Source: an uncultured Campylobacter sp.
Lineage (GTDB): Bacteria > Campylobacterota > Campylobacteria > Campylobacterales > Campylobacteraceae
NCBI RefSeq assembly: GCF_938039245.1
Contig: NZ_CALHVN010000047.1
Location: forward strand, 1-12,104
DNA length: 12,104 nucleotides
Reading direction: 5' to 3'
A program made the translations under genes and the position numbers. The notes under the pieces are model-generated. The model saw only the letters and a list, made by a program, of their open reading frames with translations, was not told the DNA's origin and searched no databases. Shown here in pieces: positions 6,539 through 12,104 of this stretch; the first letter of the stretch is position 1, and each line of letters begins with the position of its first letter.

Positions 6539-7110
6539 CAGTCGATCACCTTATTTATATCGCTTTCTAGCATCTCTTCTGGCACGAGACCGACGTAGTG
6601 CGTAGCGTATTCGCCGTTTGGTTTATAAAGCACTATGTAGGGTATACCTACCACGCCGCCGAGAGCCTTGGCAAATCGAGAATTACCCTCGCCGTAAGCG
6701 ACGTCGAAATTTATCTTATATTTTTTCATAAACGCGTCTATTTCATCCTTTGATTTATCTTCCATTAGTACGCTTACGATTTTTAGCTTACCTTTAAATT
6801 TATCGTTTAGATTATTTAGATGCGGGATTTCGGCCTTGCACGGCGGACACCAGGTGGCAAAAAAATTAAACAAAATCGCCTCGTCGCTGCCTTCGACTTT
6901 AAAGCCTTTGTCGAATTTTTGCAGAGTCATCTTGCTCTCGTCCATTAGCGTTAGATCAAAAGGCGCTTCTAGGCTTGCGCTTTGACTCGGAACGGAAACG
7001 CTCTGACTTGCGTCGCTTGTATTAGTCTGGCTTGCTTCGCTTTTGTTTTCATCTCCGCAGCCGCCTAAAAATAGAGCTAAAAATGGTATAATCAGAAGAG
7101 TTTTTTTCAT
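6538..7110 (-). CDS. Thioredoxin-fold lipoprotein (TlpA/ResA-like)
   Basis: The 190-aa protein begins with a lipoprotein signal peptide, with lipobox LGGC ending at Cys18, so it is probably anchored in the membrane facing the periplasm. A Ser/Thr/Gln-rich linker (about 20-50) follows, then a thioredoxin domain with the redox motif FATWCPPC (C88, C91), a DVAYG segment and the cis-Pro region VVGIPYIVLYKP. This arrangement is typical of TlpA/ResA-type thiol-disulfide proteins that reduce periplasmic cysteines, for example in cytochrome c maturation; the actual partner is unknown. The start has AGGAAAAAT just upstream. It lies 5' of ftsY with a one-base overlap, matching the Cj1207c-Cj1206c arrangement of C. 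jejuni as I recall it. Confidence 0.92.
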   Translation of the reverse strand: MKKTLLIIPFLALFLGGCGDENKSEASQTNTSDASQSVSVPSQSASLEAPFDLTLMDESKMTLQKFDKGFKVEGSDEAILFNFFATWCPPCKAEIPHLNNLNDKFKGKLKIVSVLMEDKSKDEIDAFMKKYKINFDVAYGEGNSRFAKALGGVVGIPYIVLYKPNGEYATHYVGLVPEEMLESDINKVID

Positions 7111-7138
7111 ATTTTTCCTATTTTGAAATTTGGAAGAA

Positions 7139-7146
7139 ATTATACA
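7139..7146. promoter_or_regulatory. Overlapping divergent -10 boxes (lipoprotein-ftsY and 5-FCL operons)
   Basis: On the minus strand TGTATAAT (TATAAT at 7144-7139) suits the lipoprotein gene, which starts at 7110. On the plus strand the same bases give TATACA (7141-7146), whose transcript would begin near 7153-7155, right at the 5-FCL ATG. The 44-bp gap therefore seems to house back-to-back, overlapping promoters. Confidence 0.5.
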
Positions 7147-7154
7147 TAAAATTT

Positions 7155-7793
7155 ATGAAACGAGCGTTAAATTTGACAAAAGAAGATTTTAGGCGAGACG
7201 CCAAACGGATTTTAAAAAAAGAGGTTCAAATTTCGGCGCGAGCGAAACACTACAAAATGTTTAAGCCGCTTTTAAATTTGCTAACCGAGCTTAAAGCCAA
7301 ACGGATTTTGATTTTTAACCCCCTTTCTTATGAGCCCAATTTTTATATTTTGAAACGCGAGCTAGCCAAAAAGTATGAAATTTTCGCTCCGTTTATGCTT
7401 GGTATTAGTTTAGAAATGGTAAAATTCAGGCTACCGCTTGTATCTCGGACAAAATTTGGCGTAAAAGAGCCGCTAAGCACCAAGATATTTAAAAAGCGTA
7501 TAGACGTAGCCGTAGTTCCGGCTCTCGGGGTGGACGGAAATATGGCGCGAATAGGACACGGTAAAGGTTTTTATGATAGATTTTTTGCAAATTTGCCCTA
7601 CCGACCTACCTTGATATTCGTTGAAATTTTAGACAATTTTACAAATGAAATCATATCCGAAGATCACGACGCTACTTGTGATTTTTACCTGACCCCGAGC
7701 AAAATTTACGTAAAAAGAGGAATCTATGATAGAAATTTTAATCGGCTTAGGAACAGGTGCGGCGGGCGCTGGCGTAGGCTATCTCATCGCTAA
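7155..7793 (+). CDS. 5-formyltetrahydrofolate cyclo-ligase family protein
   Basis: This family (MTHFS) uses ATP to convert 5-formyl-THF to 5,10-methenyl-THF in the cytoplasm, returning the storage form of folate to one-carbon metabolism. The diagnostic segments are present: FRRDAKRIL near the N-terminus, FGVKEP (101-106) and VPALGVDGNMARIGHGKGFYDRF (121-143; the folate/ATP-binding RIGxGxGYYD-type motif). The family core ends near LTP (179-181); 22 further residues, eight of them Arg, are read from DNA that also encodes the start of rny (68-bp overlap, different frame). There is no Shine-Dalgarno before the ATG, and a possible -10 sits only 9-14 bases upstream, suggesting a leaderless mRNA. 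First gene of a five-gene run. Confidence 0.88.
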   Translation: MKRALNLTKEDFRRDAKRILKKEVQISARAKHYKMFKPLLNLLTELKAKRILIFNPLSYEPNFYILKRELAKKYEIFAPFMLGISLEMVKFRLPLVSRTKFGVKEPLSTKIFKKRIDVAVVPALGVDGNMARIGHGKGFYDRFFANLPYRPTLIFVEILDNFTNEIISEDHDATCDFYLTPSKIYVKRGIYDRNFNRLRNRCGGRWRRLSHR

Positions 7794-9279
7794 AAAAATC
7801 AACGACGCAAACTACAATATATTTTTAGAACAGGCAAAAGCAAAGGCTAAAGCGATAGAATTTGAAGCCGAACGCACGCTAAAAGACGCTAAAATCCAAG
7901 TCCAAGAGGCTGAATTTGAAGCTAAGAAAAAATACGACGACAAAACCGTAAAACTACAAAAAGAGTACACGCAAAAATTTGAAGAGATCGGTAAAAAAGA
8001 GCAAATTTTACTAAACGAGCAAGAAATTTTAAACGAAAGCAGAACCGAGCTGGAAAAATCTCGAAACGAAGCAAAAAGTATGTACGAGGAAGGGCTTGGG
8101 CTAAAAGCAAGCTATCAAGCCAAGCTGCAAGAGGCGCTAAAAGTACTCGAACACGCCGCCGGCTTAACGCAAGAAGAGGCGCGCGAAGAGGTGCTAAAAA
8201 AAGTAGAGGAAAAAAGCCGCGCCGAGATCGCTCACATCGTGCGGAAACACGAAGAGGAGGCTAAACGCGAGGCCAAAAAACGAGTGAATTATATTTTGGC
8301 ACAGGCTACGTCGAGGTTTGCGGGAGAGTTTGCCGCCGAGCGCCTAATAAACGTCGTGGATATCAAAAACGATGAGCTAAAAGGCCGTATAATCGGCAAA
8401 GAGGGGCGCAATATCAAGACCCTAGAAATGGTTCTTGGCGTAGATATTATCATCGACGATATGCCTCACGCTATCACGTTAAGTAGCTTTAATCTCTACC
8501 GAAGAGCGATCGCGACGCGCGTGATAGAGCTTTTGGTGCAAGACGGCCGCATACAGCCTGCAAGGATAGAGGATCTGCACAAAAAAGTATGTGAAGAATT
8601 TGAGGCCTCGATCCTAGAGGAGGGCGAAAATATCGTCATCGACCTAGGCCTTAGCAAAATCCATCCCGAGATAATGAAACTAATAGGCAAGCTAAAATTT
8701 AGAGCCAGCTACGGACAAAATGCCCTCGCGCACAGCCTCGAGGTAGCTCATCTTGCCGGCATCATCGCAGCTGAAACGGGCGGAGACGAAAAGCTAGCCA
8801 AAAGAGCGGGCTTGCTACACGATATCGGTAAGGCCTTGACGCATGAATTTGAGGGTAGTCATGTCGATCTGGGTGCTGAAATTTGCAAACGCTACAAAGA
8901 ACATCCCGTCGTCATAAACGCCATCTACGCCCACCATGGACACGAGGAGGCAACTAGCGTAGAAAGCGCCGCCGTTTGCGCTGCGGACGCTCTGAGCGCG
9001 GCTCGCCCCGGAGCGCGCAGAGAGGTGCTTGAAAGCTTCCTAAAACGCGTAGAAGAGATAGAAAACATCGCAAAAAGCAAAGAAGGCATCAAGCAAGCAT
9101 ATGCGATAAACGCCGGTCGCGAGATCCGCGTCATCGCAAACGCCAAGCTCATAAACGACGATGAAGCGGTGCTCGTAGCTAAAGAGATCGCCGCAGAGAT
9201 CGAGAGTAAGGTGCAGTATCCGGGCGAGATCAAAGTAAACGTGATCCGCGAAACTAGAGCCGTAGAAATGGCAAAATAG
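7726..9279 (+). CDS. rny: Ribonuclease Y
   Basis: RNase Y is a membrane-anchored endoribonuclease that starts mRNA decay. The 517-aa length and domain order are standard: one N-terminal membrane helix (about 3-22), a long charged coiled coil (about 30-195), a KH RNA-binding domain (about 207-270, with GRIIGKEGRNIKTLE including the GKEG loop at 224-227) and an HD domain (about 333-425) with H336, the HD pair H365-D366, HH at 403-404 and D421 as likely metal ligands. The AGAGGAA site before the ATG lies inside the preceding 5-FCL gene, so the 68-bp overlap looks genuine on the rny side. Epsilonproteobacteria carrying RNase Y lack the usual RNase E, so this is probably central to mRNA turnover here. 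Confidence 0.97.
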   Translation: MIEILIGLGTGAAGAGVGYLIAKKINDANYNIFLEQAKAKAKAIEFEAERTLKDAKIQVQEAEFEAKKKYDDKTVKLQKEYTQKFEEIGKKEQILLNEQEILNESRTELEKSRNEAKSMYEEGLGLKASYQAKLQEALKVLEHAAGLTQEEAREEVLKKVEEKSRAEIAHIVRKHEEEAKREAKKRVNYILAQATSRFAGEFAAERLINVVDIKNDELKGRIIGKEGRNIKTLEMVLGVDIIIDDMPHAITLSSFNLYRRAIATRVIELLVQDGRIQPARIEDLHKKVCEEFEASILEEGENIVIDLGLSKIHPEIMKLIGKLKFRASYGQNALAHSLEVAHLAGIIAAETGGDEKLAKRAGLLHDIGKALTHEFEGSHVDLGAEICKRYKEHPVVINAIYAHHGHEEATSVESAAVCAADALSAARPGARREVLESFLKRVEEIENIAKSKEGIKQAYAINAGREIRVIANAKLINDDEAVLVAKEIAAEIESKVQYPGEIKVNVIRETRAVEMAK

Positions 9280-9297
9280 GTCAAATTTGGGTAAAAG

Positions 9298-9888
9298 ATG
9301 AAAAAAATTTTATTAGCGATTTTTTGCGTTTTAGCGCTCGGCGCAAACGACGAGCTCGTGCTAAACGCGTCAAATTCTTTTACAAAGACGATGCGTAAAA
9401 ACCCAGATGCGCCGGTTAAGGCTCTGCTTCAAAACGCAAAAGCGGTCGTTATCTTTCCGAGCATTACTAAAGTCGGCTTCGTGCTGGGCGGTATGCACGG
9501 CAAGGGCGTGATGCTCGTGGGAAACCCGTACGCGCCCAGCGAAATGATGGTCGTGGATATTAGCGGCGGCAGTATCGGATTGCAGCTAGGTTACGAAAAT
9601 AGCGCGCTTGTGCTTTTTATCCTAAAAGATAGCCTCGTAGCCGACATAAAAGACGCCAAGATCACGATAAACGCCGACGCATCGTTTGCGTTTGCCGATA
9701 CGGGTAAATTTTACGGAAAAGTGAGCGATTTTAGCTTCACCAGCGACATTTACGCCTACACCGACAACGATGGGTTTTTCGCGGGCGCGAGCTTTGGCGG
9801 AGCGGTACTTGCTAAAACAGGAGATACTCCGCCAAAGACCGATAGCTACGGATACAACGCGCTAATGGGCGCTATATCGAAATATTAA
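9298..9888 (+). CDS. Exported SYLF-domain (Ysc84-type) protein
   Basis: The 196-aa protein has a Sec signal peptide (MKKILLAIFCVLALGA, cleavage expected around residues 16-17), so it is periplasmic or membrane associated. The rest fits the SYLF/Ysc84 domain (lipid-binding, PF04366 type): KAVVIFPSITKVGFVLGG (about 49-66), GKGVMLV, and later VDISGGSIGLQLGYENS and the C-terminal GFFAGASFGGAVL block typical of the family. Eukaryotic SYLF domains bind phosphoinositides; the bacterial role is unsettled. It begins 18 bp after rny with a weak ribosome binding site (GGGTAAAAG) and is followed 9 bp later by a DedA gene. Confidence 0.85.
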   Translation: MKKILLAIFCVLALGANDELVLNASNSFTKTMRKNPDAPVKALLQNAKAVVIFPSITKVGFVLGGMHGKGVMLVGNPYAPSEMMVVDISGGSIGLQLGYENSALVLFILKDSLVADIKDAKITINADASFAFADTGKFYGKVSDFSFTSDIYAYTDNDGFFAGASFGGAVLAKTGDTPPKTDSYGYNALMGAISKY

Positions 9889-9897
9889 GGGTTAAAT

Positions 9898-10470
9898 TTG
9901 CAAGAGATGCTAACCTCGCTATCGACCTATGGGTACGTGATAGTGTTTTTATATTCGCTTGGAGGCGGTATGGTCGCTATCATCGCAGCAGGCGTGCTGG
10001 CTCATCTTGGTAAGATGGACATAACCGTGAGTATCGTGCTAGCAGCCGCCGCCAACGCTATCGGCGATACTTTGCTTTTTTACGTCAGCAGGTATAACCG
10101 CGCGGCCGTGATGCCGTATCTGGCTAGGCATAAACGTAAGCTTGCCTTTTCTCAAATTTTGTTTAAAAAACACGGAAATAAAATCATATTTTTTAAAAAA
10201 TTTATCTACGGACTAAAGACCCTAGTACCACTTGCTATCGGGCTTACGAAGTATTCGTTTGCTAAATTTAGCGTCATAAATGTTGTTAGTGCGGTAATTT
10301 GGGCGGTCTTACTAGGGCTAGGTAGCTTTTATGCCGGAGGGGCGTTTGAGCGAGCGGGGAATTTTCTAGGAGAAAACGGCTGGTTGATGCCTGTCGGTAT
10401 GCTTTCTTTGCTAGCCGCCGTATGGATATATCTAAAAAAAGCGACTACTAAAAAAAGGAGACAAGGGTGA
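9898..10470 (+). CDS. DedA-family integral membrane protein
   Basis: DedA proteins are inner membrane proteins linked to envelope homeostasis; some are lipid (C55-P or phospholipid) flippases or transporters. The 190-aa protein has the family layout: an N-terminal membrane segment, a glycine-rich re-entrant stretch (about 20-45), the GD-containing NAIGDTLLFYVSRYNR block (about 53-68), an amphipathic middle part with FFKKFIYGLKTLVPLAIGL (the F-x-R-x-x-P-like region; here the family Arg is replaced by Lys/Tyr-rich sequence) and C-terminal membrane segments. A TTG start is preferred: AAGGG (9887-9891) lies 6 nt before it, whereas the next ATG at 9907 would be 15 nt away. The last 4 bases overlap the next gene. 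Confidence 0.85.
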   Translation: MQEMLTSLSTYGYVIVFLYSLGGGMVAIIAAGVLAHLGKMDITVSIVLAAAANAIGDTLLFYVSRYNRAAVMPYLARHKRKLAFSQILFKKHGNKIIFFKKFIYGLKTLVPLAIGLTKYSFAKFSVINVVSAVIWAVLLGLGSFYAGGAFERAGNFLGENGWLMPVGMLSLLAAVWIYLKKATTKKRRQG

Positions 10471-11780
10471 AAAAGCTACTGATTTCATTGGTGATTTTGG
10501 CTGCCGTGGTTTTTGGCGGGCTGAAATTTAACGCAAATAAGGTGGAGGAGAAGTATAACGAGGCTTTAAGTCTAATCAAAACAAACGGAATAGACGTCAA
10601 AAATAGCGTATTTGAAAGCGGTTTGCTAAAGTCTCACGCAAACTACGAAGTGATTTTTTCTAAAAAACACATAAACGAGCTTATGTCGCTTGGCGAAGAG
10701 TACGGCGCGCCTGAGGATATAGCTATAAAAATCGACATGAATATTTCACACGGTTTTGCCGGTTTGCTAGGCAAATTTGACGTCGTCGGGGACGCGGAGT
10801 TTTTAAGCGAGCCGTATAAAAATTTTATGATAGAGGCATTTAACTCCGTAAAGCCTATTAAATTTCACTCTAGTGGCATCTCGGGCGGAGATAAAAAAAT
10901 CGTATTCGAGCTAGCCGGTGTACAAAAAGAGTTGGACGGCAATAAGGTAAATTTAGCAAAATCGTTTTTGATTTTTGATATAAACGGCGAGAAAAAAATC
11001 GCGGGAGTCTCTTTTGCAAATGATTTTGTCGATTTTGCCGGTAAAGAAGGCGTTGCTATGAGGATAAAAAATATTGGCTACGACGTGAAGTACGAAACAC
11101 CGATCGAGCCGAAAATGATCTCAAAAGCGCTTGTAAATAGTAATTATAAATTTGAACTAGGCGGCATAGACGTAAGCTCTGGCACGGAGACGCTACAGAT
11201 CGGAAAGATAACGAGCGACTCTAAACTAACTGTGCTAAGCGATACTCTAACACAGGACGATACGAGCACGATAGAAAAGATAAAATATGCAAAATATGAA
11301 TTTAAAGATTTTCTGATTAAGTCTAAGTTTTCAAATTTAGATAAAGGCGCGATCGAGGATATTATGAATGCTAAAGGGGAGCCTGAAGCGCAGCTTGCGG
11401 CTATAACGCAGGCGCTGGATAAATTTATAAAAAGAGCGCCGAAGATAACGTTTGAAAATCTAAATTTTAAAAATGCGGTCGGCAAGAGTTATGCTTCAAA
11501 TTTTGAATTTTCTATCGACGCAGACGGCATAGATAGTCAAAATCTGCTTGATAATATCCCGGCTGCTATAAATTTTAGCGGTAAAATCGAGCTTGATACG
11601 ACGCCGGGAGAGTTTATATTTGGAGGTGGCGAGGAAAAAGAGGGAATAAACGCAATACTCGTAAACGGCGGACTGTTTAAAGAAAACGGCGGCAAATACG
11701 TAACTATTTTTAAATACAACAAAAGAACGCAAGATTTAATCTTTAACGAAAATTTATCTTTAAAATCTCTTTTTCAATAA
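10467..11780 (+). CDS. DUF945/YdgA-like protein with N-terminal membrane anchor
   Basis: The 437-aa protein starts with a hydrophobic anchor or uncleaved signal (about residues 3-20, ISLVILAAVVFGGLKF) and then continues as a long beta-rich periplasmic body with no further membrane segment. The opening KKLLISLVILAA...KVEEKYNEAL and the overall architecture resemble the YdgA/DUF945 family of unknown function. It is somewhat shorter than E. coli YdgA (about 500 aa), and the similarity is judged by eye only. The start is GTG in a GTGA overlap with the DedA stop, with AAGGAG 6 nt upstream, the best ribosome binding site of the operon. It is the last gene before a terminator and the rRNA operon. 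Confidence 0.72.
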   Translation: MKKLLISLVILAAVVFGGLKFNANKVEEKYNEALSLIKTNGIDVKNSVFESGLLKSHANYEVIFSKKHINELMSLGEEYGAPEDIAIKIDMNISHGFAGLLGKFDVVGDAEFLSEPYKNFMIEAFNSVKPIKFHSSGISGGDKKIVFELAGVQKELDGNKVNLAKSFLIFDINGEKKIAGVSFANDFVDFAGKEGVAMRIKNIGYDVKYETPIEPKMISKALVNSNYKFELGGIDVSSGTETLQIGKITSDSKLTVLSDTLTQDDTSTIEKIKYAKYEFKDFLIKSKFSNLDKGAIEDIMNAKGEPEAQLAAITQALDKFIKRAPKITFENLNFKNAVGKSYASNFEFSIDADGIDSQNLLDNIPAAINFSGKIELDTTPGEFIFGGGEEKEGINAILVNGGLFKENGGKYVTIFKYNKRTQDLIFNENLSLKSLFQ

Positions 11781-11788
11781 AATTTAGC

Positions 11789-11828
11789 ATGCTTAGACAA
11801 ATTTTTATGTTTGTTTAAGCATATTTTC
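11789..11828 (+). terminator. Intrinsic terminator closing the 5-FCL-rny-DUF945 operon
   Basis: ATGCTTAGACAAA (11789-11801) pairs with TTTGTTTAAGCAT (11810-11822) over 13 bp, with a single G-U wobble and an 8-nt loop. The following ATTTTC is T-rich. It starts 8 bases after the last stop codon and separates the operon from the rRNA promoter region. Confidence 0.72.
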
Positions 11829-12048
11829 TATATACTTCACTTTCCGCTTCACAGGAACCGAGTTTTTTAAATTAACACTGTTAAACTAATTAGTCAATCT
11901 TTGAAATCTAAACAAGTGATCGATTGAGCCAATCTTTTATTAGGCTTTCTTTGGAAAGTAGATAAGAGATAAAACTAATTAATAAAATTAAAGTTTTTTG
12001 ATTAAAACTTCATATTAAATCCTAAGATATTTTGTTTTAGGTAAATTT
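11829..12048 (+). promoter_or_regulatory. rRNA operon promoter and leader region
   Basis: This A/T-rich stretch between the terminator and 16S rRNA should hold the rrn promoter and the pre-rRNA leader. A possible -10 is TATACT (11831-11836), with poor -35. CTTTGAAA within 11897-11906 resembles an antitermination boxA. Local hairpins include GATTG/CAATC (11922-11926/11930-11934), CTTTC/GAAAG (11945-11949/11954-11958), AAGTTTT/AAAACTT (11991-11997/12004-12010) and CCTAAG/TTTAGG around 12021-12041, the last probably part of a processing stem. The exact start site cannot be fixed by eye. Confidence 0.55.

Positions 12049-12104
<56 letters not shown>

Overview
The window reads as a chromosomal segment of a Campylobacter-like epsilonproteobacterium. 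The last 56 bases are the 5' end of a 16S rRNA gene with the Campylobacter-type start (TATGGAGAGTTTGATCCTGG, then the conserved GAACGCTGGCGGCG block). The gene order radA / ftsY / thioredoxin lipoprotein / 5-FCL / rny matches, from memory, the Cj1205c-Cj1209 neighbourhood of C. jejuni. Base composition is clearly richer in G+C than C. jejuni and the hexamer AAATTT is very frequent, which fits the oral/hominis group (C. showae, rectus, curvus, concisus) better. The species call is inference.

Layout. (1) 1-232: N-terminus of radA on the minus strand, cut by the window edge. (2) 407-1738: brnQ, divergent from radA, closed by a GC-rich hairpin. (3) 1855-5528: an accessory-looking block with a 531-aa protein carrying a YwqG/DUF1963-like Cys-containing C-terminus, an unrecognised 204-aa protein, a 516-bp gene-free stretch full of AAATTT palindromes, and a minus-strand Suppressor-of-fused (SUFU) domain protein. 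A 12-base G homopolymer lies just upstream of the SUFU gene, where the -35 region of its promoter would be. (4) 5669-7110, minus strand: thioredoxin-fold lipoprotein followed by ftsY, coupled by a TGATG overlap and ended by a strong terminator whose left arm is the end of the ftsY coding sequence. (5) 7155-11780, plus strand: a tight five-gene run of 5-formyltetrahydrofolate cyclo-ligase, rny (RNase Y), a SYLF-domain exported protein, a DedA-family membrane protein and a DUF945-like protein, with overlaps or short gaps and one TTG and one GTG start. (6) 11789-12104: terminator, rRNA leader and start of 16S rRNA.

Working picture. The core genes cover recombination (radA), membrane protein targeting (ftsY), periplasmic redox (lipoprotein), folate salvage, mRNA turnover (rny) and probable envelope/lipid functions (SYLF, DedA, DUF945). 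The block between radA and ftsY, adjacent in C. jejuni, appears to be an insertion at a variable site. SUFU and YwqG-like proteins occur among immunity families of polymorphic toxin systems, so this may be a small orphan immunity locus, with the SUFU gene potentially phase-variable at transcription through its poly-G/C tract. That is the most interesting hypothesis here and is unproven.
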